The notes below the pieces were generated by a model. It ran no database searches. It was not told the DNA's origin and worked only from the letters and a program-made list of their open reading frames with translations. DNA of 64,000 bases from NCBI GenBank assembly GCA_937950325.1, contig CALFDJ010000038.1, positions 84,142 to 148,141 on the forward strand, given 5' to 3'. Source of the DNA: an uncultured Collinsella sp. (GTDB taxonomy: Bacteria > Actinomycetota > Coriobacteriia > Coriobacteriales > Coriobacteriaceae). Positions 34,831 through 42,810 of this stretch are shown piece by piece (within the stretch, counting starts at the first letter, position 1; each line of letters begins with the position of its first letter). The position numbers were made by a program, and so were the translations under genes.

Positions 34831-36147
34831 TTATTCTTCCCACTCCAAATGGGAATCCTCCGATGCGCCTTCGCACGCTCGCATGACCTCGATACCATGC
34901 GAGCGTGCGAACTCGACGAGCTCTGCGTTGCGGGCGTTTATGGTGCCGAAGGCGGCGGGGCACACGATAAGGCGCGCGCAGTGGACGAGGAGCTCTTTGG
35001 CGCGGGCTATGGTTTTATCCCCGATCGGCTCGAAGGCGCGCTCGGCCACGCATTCCGTCGCCAGGTCGCGCGCGAGCTCGCAGTCGATGTCCCCTTCGTG
35101 CAGAACGCCCGCGTAGAACGCCTTGCCCTGCCGGATGAGCTGGCGAAACACAGCCGACCCCGTACCTGCGCCGGCGATGACGAACGTGTGTGCATCGCCG
35201 TGTGGGCGCCCAATTTCCACGCTGCCGAAGCGCTCGTTGAAGGTGCCATGTTGAAGGCCGTAGAGCTCGCCAATCGTCTCGCGCGTGAATATGTCCTCGG
35301 GTGCGCCGGCGCGGAAGACCCGGCCGTCCTTCACGCAAATCACCTTGTCGGCGCTTTTCTGCGCGAGCTCGAGTTCGTGGATGGACATGATGACAGCAAC
35401 ATTCCGCGATTTCGCAAGGTGGCGAAGTATTCGCAGCAGGTCGATCTGGTAGCGGATATCGAGATACGACGTGGGCTCATCGAGCACGAGCACACGCGGA
35501 TCCTGCGCGATGGCGCGTGCGAGCATGACGCGCTGGCGTTGCCCGTCGCTTATCTGCATGAAGTCGCGCTCGGCGAGCCCTTCCACATGTGCGGTTTTCA
35601 TGGCCTCGTCGACCCGATTATGGTCATCGAGCGTGAGTGTGCCCATTCGCCCGGTGTAGGGATGCCTTCCCGCCTCTACGATATCGCGGCAGGTGAGGAG
35701 CTCGGTCCGGGGGCGATCTGTCAGCATAACGGCAAGGTTCCTTGCGAACTCCGCCGTCTTCCATCGGGAAATCTCCCGCCCGTCGAGCTCGACCGTGCCG
35801 GCAAGCGGTGCCAGATGGCGTGTGATTGTTTTCAAGATGGTCGACTTGCCCGAGCCGTTCGGCCCGATGAGCGCCACGACGTCGCCCGCGCGAACCTCCA
35901 GATCGACGCCTTCGACTACGACCTTCTTGTCGTAGCCCGCCGACAGGTCGCTTATGCGGAAAAGCGGCACTCCGTCAGCCTGCGTTTCGACCGGGGTTTC
36001 GAGGTTCGACTCCGCTCGGAGGAGACGTCCCGCGCGCAGTTCCGCACGAGCCGAAAGCGCCTTCTGGCGCTTTCGTGCGAGCTTAGGACTGTTTAAGCAT
36101 GGAATGTCCCCTCCGAGCGTTTTGGGCTGCGGCACGAATTTCCCCAT
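34831..36147 (-). CDS. BtuD/FecE-like ABC ATPase with extra N- and C-terminal segments
   Basis: This is the ATPase of an iron-siderophore/cobalamin type ABC importer. The core (about residues 62-310) has Walker A LIGPNGSGKSTILKT, signature ISDGQRQRVMLARAI, Walker B VLVLDEPTSYLD and an H-loop histidine. Residues 1-60 are not part of the normal fold and are partly encoded by a dispersed hairpin repeat. Residues about 315-438 form an additional domain (TFVIAGAGTGSAVFRQLI, LIVCPAAFGTINARNAELV) that I do not recognise. It starts directly after the permease stop. A GTG at about residue 62 could give a normal-length start. Confidence 0.82.
   Translation of the reverse strand: MGKFVPQPKTLGGDIPCLNSPKLARKRQKALSARAELRAGRLLRAESNLETPVETQADGVPLFRISDLSAGYDKKVVVEGVDLEVRAGDVVALIGPNGSGKSTILKTITRHLAPLAGTVELDGREISRWKTAEFARNLAVMLTDRPRTELLTCRDIVEAGRHPYTGRMGTLTLDDHNRVDEAMKTAHVEGLAERDFMQISDGQRQRVMLARAIAQDPRVLVLDEPTSYLDIRYQIDLLRILRHLAKSRNVAVIMSIHELELAQKSADKVICVKDGRVFRAGAPEDIFTRETIGELYGLQHGTFNERFGSVEIGRPHGDAHTFVIAGAGTGSAVFRQLIRQGKAFYAGVLHEGDIDCELARDLATECVAERAFEPIGDKTIARAKELLVHCARLIVCPAAFGTINARNAELVEFARSHGIEVMRACEGASEDSHLEWEE
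36039..36092 (-). repeat. Hairpin repeat family, copy B (inside the ATPase reading frame)
   Basis: It has the same flanks as copy A (GTTCCGCACGAGCCG and CGTGCGAGC..AGGACTGT). The stem is different (AAAGCGCC/GGCGCTTT, loop TTCT) but fully paired. It lies within the 5' coding part of the BtuD-like gene and is translated as about 18 residues around SPKLARKRQKALSARAEL. Confidence 0.85.
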
Positions 36148-37188
36148 CTACCTCACCCGCTTCTTCAACATGAGTGCGATAACCACCGGCGCGCCGAAGA
36201 TGGCGGTGACGGCGCTGATGGAAAGCTCGACGGGGGAGAACAGCGTGCGCGCGATCAAATCGCAGCCCGCGCAGAAGATGGCGCCTCCCAAGAAGCACGC
36301 AGGAATCACGCGGATGGGCTTCGACGACTTCAGCGCCGACTTAACGAGATGCGGAACCGCGATGCCTACGAACGACACCGGACCAGCGAACGCGGTCACG
36401 CAGGCGGAGAGCATGCTCGCTAGAAGGACGAGCACCACGTGGAAGCGTGCGACGTTCACGCCGACGCTTTTCGCGTAGGCTCCTCCCAGCTGGAAGGCGG
36501 AAAGGGGCTTCGATATCGCGAATACGCATGCGCTCACGGTGATCACCACGACCGCGATGACCGCGATGTCGTCCCAGCTCGAACCCGAGAAGCTACCCAA
36601 AGACCAGTTGTGCAGGTTCACGATGGACTGGTCGTCGGCGAAGGCGATAAGGAAGTTCGTCGCCGCCGAGCAGATGTATCCCACCATGACGCCCGCCACG
36701 ATGAGCATGGCCATGGAACTTATGCGCCGTGCGATGAGGAGCACGAAGCCGATGGTGATAAGCGAGCCCAGAAACGCTGCGGCCACCATGGCCGGCGAGG
36801 ACATGGCCTGGTTCGCGCCCAGAAGTACGATCATCGTAAGCGCGACGACGAACTTTGCGCCCGAGGAGACGCCCAAGATGAACGGGTCGGCGATGGGATT
36901 GTTGAAAAACGTCTGCAGCAGGAACCCGGAGAGCGAAAGTGCCCCGCCGAGAAGCACGGCTGAAAGCACGCGCGGCAGGCGAATCTCCCAGATGACTTGG
37001 CTTTCCATGGAATTGGCCGCGCCGCCCGAAAGGATGCCGGGGATGTGGCCTGCGGGCACGAGCACGCTCCCGATGCACAGGTTGGCCCCGACGAGCACGA
37101 TGAGGGCAACAGCGAGCAGCGCCGTCACGACGCGACACCGCGCGGCGCGCCCCGATTCGTCGTATGCCATGGAAAGTCGGCTTCTCAT
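36148..37188 (-). CDS. BtuC/FecCD-type ABC permease
   Basis: The 346-residue membrane protein has the roughly ten hydrophobic helices of the FecCD family and family landmarks such as IRLPRVLSAVLLGGALSLSG near residue 60, DPFILGVSSGAK and the C-terminal FVGIAVPHLVKSALK, which contacts the ATPase. It works with the neighbouring binding protein and ATPase. The riboswitch at the head of the operon points to a corrinoid substrate. The gene lies four bases from the binding-protein stop. Confidence 0.88.
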   Translation of the reverse strand: MRSRLSMAYDESGRAARCRVVTALLAVALIVLVGANLCIGSVLVPAGHIPGILSGGAANSMESQVIWEIRLPRVLSAVLLGGALSLSGFLLQTFFNNPIADPFILGVSSGAKFVVALTMIVLLGANQAMSSPAMVAAAFLGSLITIGFVLLIARRISSMAMLIVAGVMVGYICSAATNFLIAFADDQSIVNLHNWSLGSFSGSSWDDIAVIAVVVITVSACVFAISKPLSAFQLGGAYAKSVGVNVARFHVVLVLLASMLSACVTAFAGPVSFVGIAVPHLVKSALKSSKPIRVIPACFLGGAIFCAGCDLIARTLFSPVELSISAVTAIFGAPVVIALMLKKRVR

Positions 37189-37192
37189 GGTG

Positions 37193-38764
37193 CTAGCCGA
37201 GCTTCCTCAGATAATGGAAGTTGCTCGCGTCATCGCCGGTGAACGCCCCGTGCAGCTCGTCGATAATGTCGGCGGTGGAAGTCATCTGCTGGTACATGTC
37301 GGCGCTTGTGACCCAGACGTTGCCGTTCTTCACGGCTTTGAACTGCGACAATAGCGCGTTTTTGCCTACGAAGTCGTTCAAGGTGGCAACCGATTCGTCG
37401 ATGGTGCCGTTGTAGACGATAATGTCGGCATCCTTCGCCGTCGCGTAGAAGCGCTCCATTTCGAGCGTTACTGACGAACCTGACGTCGACGCCGTCTGCG
37501 CGTCATCGAGCGCGTAGTTGCCGCCTGCAAGCTCGATCATCTGCGCCACGTAGTCGCCCGCCCGCCGCGTGACGGCGGCCCCGTTCGAGTTAATGTAGAA
37601 ATACGCCACGGTTTTACCTGACGACGCGAGCCCCGACGTTTGCTCGACGCGGGTCTTCTGCTCGTTGAACAGGTGCGCGGCCTCGTCTTCCTTGTCGAAC
37701 AGGACGCCGAAAAGCTTAATCCACTCGACGCGCCCGAGTGCTTCGGGCTCGCTCGACGACTGTTCGGTGAGCACGACGAGCCCGAGTTTCTGCAGCTTTT
37801 CCTTCACATCCGGTGTGTGGTTGATCATGGTGTTCTCGATGGCGAGCGTGCAGCCCGAGGTCGATATTCGCTCGTAGTCGGGCGCGCTGTACTTGCCGCC
37901 GTAGGCGATCGCCCCACTTTCGAGTGCGCTTTTGAAGCCCGCGACCGAGCAATCGTCGGCCTTCGTGCCCGACATGATGATATTGTCGTTCGCATCGAGC
38001 GCGTCGACCAGGCACATCGTCGCCGACGACACGAGGTACACCTTGTCGGCGGGGCGCCTTATGACCGCGATGTCGGAGCTCAACCCATCAGGTACCTTCG
38101 CATCTTGCGGCACCACGAGGAAGCGCTCCCCGTTCGAAATGCAGATAAGCCGCAGGCCGCCTTCGAACTCGTCGACAGTGAAGTGCTCGGCGTATTCAAG
38201 CTGAAGCGTCCCCGTCGGCTTCCAGCCGCAGCCCAAATCGGCGTTGTGGAAGTCGGCCGCGGCGCTTGAAGCCGTTCTCGCAGGGGAGCCGCCGCTTGCA
38301 TCGTCGCCCGTTTTCTCCTTCATGGTGGATGAGTCGAAGTGGAGCGTGTAGTCGATGGTGTGCGGCGTCGACATGGCGACGGTCTCGGCCGACACGGCCA
38401 TGTCCTCGTCGAGCGTGACGGGTATCTCGAACGTGGAGTTGCCGCCGTCGTTTGCGGGCGCGTAGTCCACGCCGTCGACGGTCATCTTGTCGTAGTTCGA
38501 ACTCGACCAGGTGATGGTCGCGGTGTAGGTGTCGCCATCCTTCACAATTGTGGTGGGCGAGGCGATGCTTGCACGCCCTGACCCACCGGAAAGCGAGACG
38601 CTCACAGTGTATTCCTGAGAGTCCGCTGTGGCACCGGTCGCGTTCGGGCTCGCACTGCACCCTGCGAAGGGAAGCGCGAGCAGGGCGACGAGAACGCAGG
38701 CGATCGCGCGCACCGCGATGCTGCGACGCTTCCTGCTTTCCCCCTTGGGAAGAATCGACCGCAT
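37193..38764 (-). CDS. BtuF/FecB-like substrate-binding lipoprotein with an extra N-terminal domain
   Basis: The 523-residue protein begins with a signal peptide and lipobox (LALPFAGCSA). Residues about 45-150 form a beta-rich domain resembling the separate lipoprotein encoded just upstream (shared IVxDGDTY-like, PVTLDED and YTLHFDSS patterns). Residues about 230-520 are a helical-backbone periplasmic-binding domain of the BtuF type (ISTSGCTLAIENTMI, LGLVVLTEQSS, ALGRVEWIKLFGVLF). It delivers ligand to the permease encoded next. Under the riboswitch, a corrinoid or its precursor is the likely ligand. Confidence 0.83.
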   Translation of the reverse strand: MRSILPKGESRKRRSIAVRAIACVLVALLALPFAGCSASPNATGATADSQEYTVSVSLSGGSGRASIASPTTIVKDGDTYTATITWSSSNYDKMTVDGVDYAPANDGGNSTFEIPVTLDEDMAVSAETVAMSTPHTIDYTLHFDSSTMKEKTGDDASGGSPARTASSAAADFHNADLGCGWKPTGTLQLEYAEHFTVDEFEGGLRLICISNGERFLVVPQDAKVPDGLSSDIAVIRRPADKVYLVSSATMCLVDALDANDNIIMSGTKADDCSVAGFKSALESGAIAYGGKYSAPDYERISTSGCTLAIENTMINHTPDVKEKLQKLGLVVLTEQSSSEPEALGRVEWIKLFGVLFDKEDEAAHLFNEQKTRVEQTSGLASSGKTVAYFYINSNGAAVTRRAGDYVAQMIELAGGNYALDDAQTASTSGSSVTLEMERFYATAKDADIIVYNGTIDESVATLNDFVGKNALLSQFKAVKNGNVWVTSADMYQQMTSTADIIDELHGAFTGDDASNFHYLRKLG

Positions 38765-38768
38765 GGCG

Positions 38769-39302
38769 TTACTTCAGTGCGTCGGCGCGCAGATCGACGC
38801 CGGCGGATTCGAACACGAGCGTGCGGTCGTACCACTGCTCTTTTCTAATACTCCACGCGGCGCAGGCGGTGTCCTCGTCGAGCGCTTCAACGGGCACGTC
38901 GTAGGTGTACTTGCCTTCCGCGTTTTCCACATAGGGGATGAAGTCGGCCTCGCTCGCGGCGGCAGCCTCGTCGCCCGTGCCCATGAAGAGCTTGCCGTAG
39001 CCCGTGCCGGAAAGCGTCATCACGCAGTGCATGGAGCCGTTTTCCACGATGAGCTGGGCGTCCACAATCCTGAACATGTTCGAGCTGGAATCTACGGTGA
39101 TCGGATAGGTGCCGTCGGCCACCTTGTCGGCGGTGATGGGGGCAGCGCTTGCGCCCTCGGGCGCATCGGCCGCCTGTTCGGTCTTTTCCTGGGAATCGGC
39201 ATCGCTTGCCTTTGCGCTGTCGATTGAATTTCCGCCGCAGCCGGCGAGCGAGAACGCGAAAAGCGCCGCTGACAGGGCGAAGGCGAGGGTTTTCTTCAAC
39301 AT
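38769..39302 (-). CDS. Lipoprotein of unknown function with the same domain as the binding protein
   Basis: A 177-residue exported lipoprotein: the signal peptide ends in FSLAGCGG. After an acidic linker comes one domain, residues about 60-175, starting ADGTYPITVDSSSNMFRIVD and ending DRTLVFES. The pattern and order of motifs match the N-terminal domain of the next protein in the operon. No family name can be given with certainty; the fold may be a small beta-sandwich such as those that bind tetrapyrroles, but this is conjecture. The gap to the next gene is four bases. Confidence 0.7.
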   Translation of the reverse strand: MLKKTLAFALSAALFAFSLAGCGGNSIDSAKASDADSQEKTEQAADAPEGASAAPITADKVADGTYPITVDSSSNMFRIVDAQLIVENGSMHCVMTLSGTGYGKLFMGTGDEAAAASEADFIPYVENAEGKYTYDVPVEALDEDTACAAWSIRKEQWYDRTLVFESAGVDLRADALK

Positions 39303-39365
39303 GGAGGGGGTTCCTTTCAATCGCTTCGACCGCCCGCGCCGTGCGGTGGGCGGGCGGGATGCGAA

Positions 39366-39412
39366 TGCAACGGGCATGCGCCGTCAGTCGGGGAAGGCGC
39401 ATGCCCGTTGCA
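39366..39412 (-). other. 17-base perfect inverted repeat in the cbiK-lipoprotein gap
   Basis: TGCAACGGGCATGCGCC (39366-39382) is the exact complement of the segment at 39396-39412, with a 13-base loop. There is no T-run. It could stabilise the upstream cbiK mRNA or reduce expression of downstream genes. Confidence 0.65.
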
Positions 39413-39447
39413 CGGGGACGCGACCGGCGCCCCCGTGCGCGGCGAGT

Positions 39448-40374
39448 TTACAGCTTGGCGATGGCGTCGTCCACGTGCGAGACGTAGATGTCGTCGACCG
39501 CGACGTTCTGTCCCAGACCCTGGAGCAGGCACGTCACTTCGAAGCCGGCGGCCACGAACTTCGCAGCCCAGCTGTCGGGGTCGGTCTCGTCTGCCATGTC
39601 GTTATTCGCGTGGTCGCCCGCGACCACCATGAACGGCGCGAGCACGGCCTTCTTGTAGCCTGCGGCGCTCGCGGCGGCGATAACATCCTCGCAGGTCGGT
39701 TCAGCCTCGACGGTGCCGACGAAGAACTGCGTCAAGCCCTCGTTCTTAAACACTTCCTGCATCTTGGCATAGTCGGCGTTGGAATCGGCTTCGGTGCCGT
39801 GGCCCATGAGGCACAGCGCCGTCTTGCCGTCGTCGAAGGACGCCATGTTCTCCTTAATGGCTGCGGCCACCTTCTTGTAGTCGTCGTCGGAGGTGAGCAG
39901 CGGGTCGCCGAGCGAGATTTTGTCGAACTTGTCGGCGTACTTGTCGAGCTCGTCTTTCACGTCGGTGTATTCCAGGCCACCCATGAGATGCGTCGGCTGC
40001 ACGACGATTTCCTTCACGCCGTCTTCCACGCAGCGGTCGAGCGCCTCGGTCATGTTGTCGATCGTGATGCCGTCGCGCTTCTTCAGCTTATCGATGATGA
40101 TCTGCGCGGTGAAGGCGCGGCGGATGTCGTAGTCCTGCCAGTACTTCTCGCGGATAGCGTCTTCGATGGCGCCGATGGTGATGTGGCGCGAGTCGTTGTA
40201 GCTCGTGCCGAAGCTCGTGACGAGGATGACCGGCTTCACGGCCTTCTCCTTTTCACTCGATTTCTCGGAACTCGCGGAGGTGTTGGAGCAGCCCGCGAGC
40301 GCGACTCCGGCGAGCGCGACGGCTCCGGTTGCTGCGGCGCCCATGAAGCCGCGGCGTGACATCTGGTCGGACAT
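39448..40374 (-). CDS. cbiK: Sirohydrochlorin cobaltochelatase CbiK, exported form
   Basis: CbiK inserts Co2+ into sirohydrochlorin at the start of anaerobic cobalamin synthesis. The 308-residue protein has VTSFGTSYNDSR, VQPTHLMGGLEY with a metal histidine, CLMGHGTEADSN and FMVVAGDHANNDM with the second histidine. Unusually for a biosynthetic enzyme, it has an N-terminal twin-arginine motif (SRRGFMG) and a lipobox (LAGC), so it should sit outside the membrane, like the periplasmic CbiK described in Desulfovibrio. AAAGGAAA precedes the ATG at 40374. It is the first gene after the cobalamin riboswitch. Confidence 0.88.
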   Translation of the reverse strand: MSDQMSRRGFMGAAATGAVALAGVALAGCSNTSASSEKSSEKEKAVKPVILVTSFGTSYNDSRHITIGAIEDAIREKYWQDYDIRRAFTAQIIIDKLKKRDGITIDNMTEALDRCVEDGVKEIVVQPTHLMGGLEYTDVKDELDKYADKFDKISLGDPLLTSDDDYKKVAAAIKENMASFDDGKTALCLMGHGTEADSNADYAKMQEVFKNEGLTQFFVGTVEAEPTCEDVIAAASAAGYKKAVLAPFMVVAGDHANNDMADETDPDSWAAKFVAAGFEVTCLLQGLGQNVAVDDIYVSHVDDAIAKL

Positions 40375-40479
40375 GGTTTTTCCTTTCCTCGGTTTGCCGG
40401 TCCCCCGGCGACAGTTGCTTGTCGGCACAAGCGAAAGAAAAGCGCACCCCTCGGGGTTCACAAGGAGCTAACGCCACGG

Positions 40480-40610
40480 CGATGCCGTGAGGAAAAGGCG
40501 AAGCAGTCTGGCTTGGGGCGCGAGGCGGTTCGCCCGCGCGTCCTATACAGTAATGTCCCTTGCCCAGGATTCCCACCTGGTTCCCTCCGCAAGCCAGCGC
40601 GGGCTGTGCG
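40480..40610 (-). promoter_or_regulatory. Cobalamin (B12) riboswitch
   Basis: On the minus strand the leader reads GAGGGAACCAGGTGGGAA, TCCTGGGCAAGGGACATTAC, TGTATAGG, which matches the conserved core (GGGAA, GGTG, AATCC, ACTG). A closing stem TGGCTTG/CAAGCCA brackets it. A hairpin (CACGGCATCGCCGTG) and a small C/G stem with TTTTCTTT follow before the cbiK start and could form the switch. Exact ends are approximate. Confidence 0.8.
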
Positions 40611-40672
40611 GGCGCCGCGCCGGTCATTTCCTTTTATCCGATTGTCATATGCTCGTTGCCGAATCTTTTACT

Positions 40673-40701
40673 ATGATAGTGGGCACTTGTGAACGTGTCA
40701 A
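40673..40701 (-). promoter_or_regulatory. Promoter of the riboswitch-cbiK operon
   Basis: On the minus strand TTGACA and TATCAT are exactly 17 bases apart, which gives a leader of about 290 bases that contains the riboswitch. The -10 overlaps an 11-base palindrome (ACTATGATAGT). Confidence 0.75.
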
Positions 40702-40832
40702 AGCCAGGGCGGGCGGCATTGCGCCTTCTGCCTGCGTATTTGCGCCGATTGCCGCCGCAGGCGCCGTGTTTTGCCCGCTGCGCGAATGGCGGCGTAAACG
40801 GTTGCGATGAGAAACGGGAAGGGAAGGCTCGG

Positions 40833-41624
40833 ATGATTCATATCGTTGGCGCAGGCTCGGGCGCCGCCGACCTTATCACGCTGCGCGGGGCGCGCCTTCT
40901 GCGCGCGGCCGACGTGGTCGTTTGGGCGGGGAGCCTTGTGAACCCCGAGCTGCTCGCCGATTGCAAGGAATCCTGCGTCGTCTACGACAGCGCGCACATG
41001 ACCTTGGAGGAAGTGCTCGACGTGATGTGCGCGGCGGATGCACGGGGCGAGGAAGTGGTGCGCCTGCACACGGGCGACCCGTGCCTGTACGGCGCCATCC
41101 AGGAGCAGATGGACGCGCTCGACGCGCGCGGCGTGGACTACGAGGTGGTGCCCGGCGTGTCGAGCTTTTGCGGTGCCGCGGCGGCGCTTCGCCAGGAATA
41201 CACGCTGCCGGGAATCAGCCAGTCGGTCGTGATCACGCGGCTTTCCGGGCGCACCCCCATGCCCGCGGGCGAGGGCATGCGCACCATGGCGGAAAGCGGC
41301 TCGACTATGGTCATCTTCCTGAGCTCGGGTATGCTCGCCGAGCTTTCCGCCGAGCTTTTGGCCGCGGGCCGCAGCTCCGACGAGCCGGCCGCGCTCGTGT
41401 ACAAGGCGACCTGGCCTGAGGAGCGCGTGGTGCGATGCACAGTGGGCACGCTCGCCGATGCGGGCGCGCGAGAGGGCATCGACCGCACGGCGCTCGTGGT
41501 GGTGGGCCGCGTGCTCGGAGCTCGCGGCGGGTTTTCGCACGACGGCGCGCAAGCGGAGTCGTATGAGCGCAGCAAGCTTTACGACCCTTCGTTTGCCACG
41601 GGGTATCGGAAGGCGAGCAGCTAG
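40833..41624 (+). CDS. cbiF: Precorrin-4/cobalt-precorrin-4 C11-methyltransferase
   Basis: CbiF methylates C-11 of the corrin ring precursor using SAM. The 263-residue protein has the family's start IHIVGAGSGAADLITLRGAR, then LHTGDPCLYGAIQEQMDAL, VVPGVSSFCGAAAALRQEYT and the C-terminal YKATWPEERVVRCTVGTL. GGGAAGG precedes the ATG at 40833; in-frame sequence upstream to 40689 has no ribosome site. It is the first gene of the plus-strand operon, divergent from cbiK across about 460 bases. I see no plus-strand riboswitch in that gap. Confidence 0.93.
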   Translation: MIHIVGAGSGAADLITLRGARLLRAADVVVWAGSLVNPELLADCKESCVVYDSAHMTLEEVLDVMCAADARGEEVVRLHTGDPCLYGAIQEQMDALDARGVDYEVVPGVSSFCGAAAALRQEYTLPGISQSVVITRLSGRTPMPAGEGMRTMAESGSTMVIFLSSGMLAELSAELLAAGRSSDEPAALVYKATWPEERVVRCTVGTLADAGAREGIDRTALVVVGRVLGARGGFSHDGAQAESYERSKLYDPSFATGYRKASS

Positions 41625-41625
41625 C

Positions 41626-42810
41626 GTGGCCTTCGAGCACTACATATATATCGGGACGACCCGCCTGCGCTGCGGCTACACCACGGGGAGCTGCGCCGCG
41701 CTCGCGGCGAAGGCGGCCTGCGAGATGCTTTTGTCACGAAAGCCCGTCGGCCGCGTGTCGATCGTCACCCCCGGCGGGCTGCCCGTCGAGACGGACGTGG
41801 TCGACGCATGCATCGGCGAGGGGTGCGCCCAGTGCGCCGTGCGAAAGGACGCAGGCGACGATGCCGATGTGACCGACGGCGTGCTCGTGTACGCGCGCGT
41901 GGAACATGCGGGGTCGGGCACGGGTGCTGCGGGCAGCAAGGACGTGCCCGCGCACGAATCGGAAGTTTCCGTCGATGGCGGCGTGGGCGTGGGGCGCGTG
42001 ACGTTGCCCGGGCTCGAGCAGCCGGTGGGGGCGGCCGCCATCAACGCGACGCCGCGCGCGATGATTACTTCTGCGGTGCGTGAGGTGTGCGCCGCGCACG
42101 GCTTTTCTGGAAACATTGCTGTGACGATTTCGGTACCCGAGGGTGTTGCCCTTGCCGAAAAGACCTTCAACCCGCACCTGGGGATAGAGGACGGCATCTC
42201 CATCCTGGGAACGACGGGCATCGTCGAGCCGCGCAGCCTCGCTGCCTTGCGCGACAGCATCGAGCTCGAGATCCGGCAGCATGCGGCTATGGGGCGGCGC
42301 GGAGTCGTGCTCACGCCCGGCAACTACGGCGCGCAGTTCATCTCGGGGCATTTCCACCTAAACGGTGCGCCGGTGGTCTTCATCTCCAACTTTGTGGGCG
42401 ATGCGATTGATTGCTGCGTTCGCGAGGGATTTACCAATGTCCTTCTTGTGGGACACATCGGCAAGCTGGTGAAGGTCGCGGGCGGCATCATGGACACCCA
42501 TTCGCGTACCGCCGACTGCCGCGCGGAGATTCTGGCCGCCCACGCGGCCTTGGCCGGCGCGGGCGCGAAGACCGTGTGCGAGATCATGTCGTCGGTCACG
42601 ACCACGGCGGCGCTCGAGGTAATCGAGGCCGCCGGCGTGGGGGACGCTGCGCGCGCCTCGCTCGCTGCGGCAATCGAGGACAGGTTGCGCCGCCGCGCGG
42701 CGGGCGCATGCGACATCGCCGCGGTCGTGTTCGACGCCGAGCGCCGCGAGCTTTTCCGCACGTCGGGCGCCGATGCAGTTATCGGGAAATTGGGGGCGAC
42801 GTATGAGTAA
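41626..42810 (+). CDS. cbiD: Cobalt-precorrin-5B C1-methyltransferase
   Basis: CbiD methylates C-1 in the anaerobic path. The 394-residue protein has the diagnostic LRCGYTTGSCAALAAKAA and the KTFNPHLGIEDGISILGTTG and GNYGAQF regions. The start is a GTG at 41626, one base after the cbiF stop; frames reaching further upstream would overlap cbiF completely. A Gly/Ala/Ser-rich insertion (about residues 90-115) is not in shorter homologues. The end overlaps the next reading frame by eight bases. Confidence 0.93.
   Translation: MAFEHYIYIGTTRLRCGYTTGSCAALAAKAACEMLLSRKPVGRVSIVTPGGLPVETDVVDACIGEGCAQCAVRKDAGDDADVTDGVLVYARVEHAGSGTGAAGSKDVPAHESEVSVDGGVGVGRVTLPGLEQPVGAAAINATPRAMITSAVREVCAAHGFSGNIAVTISVPEGVALAEKTFNPHLGIEDGISILGTTGIVEPRSLAALRDSIELEIRQHAAMGRRGVVLTPGNYGAQFISGHFHLNGAPVVFISNFVGDAIDCCVREGFTNVLLVGHIGKLVKVAGGIMDTHSRTADCRAEILAAHAALAGAGAKTVCEIMSSVTTTAALEVIEAAGVGDAARASLAAAIEDRLRRRAAGACDIAAVVFDAERRELFRTSGADAVIGKLGATYE

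Noticed and set aside
34684..36096. A 470-codon open frame on the plus strand
   Set aside because: It is the antisense of the BtuD-like ATPase gene, whose motifs are clear on the minus strand; the plus frame matches nothing.
40702..40832. A second riboswitch ahead of cbiF on the plus strand
   Set aside because: No GGGAA/GGTG/AATCC core was found on that strand; only the minus-strand copy is convincing.
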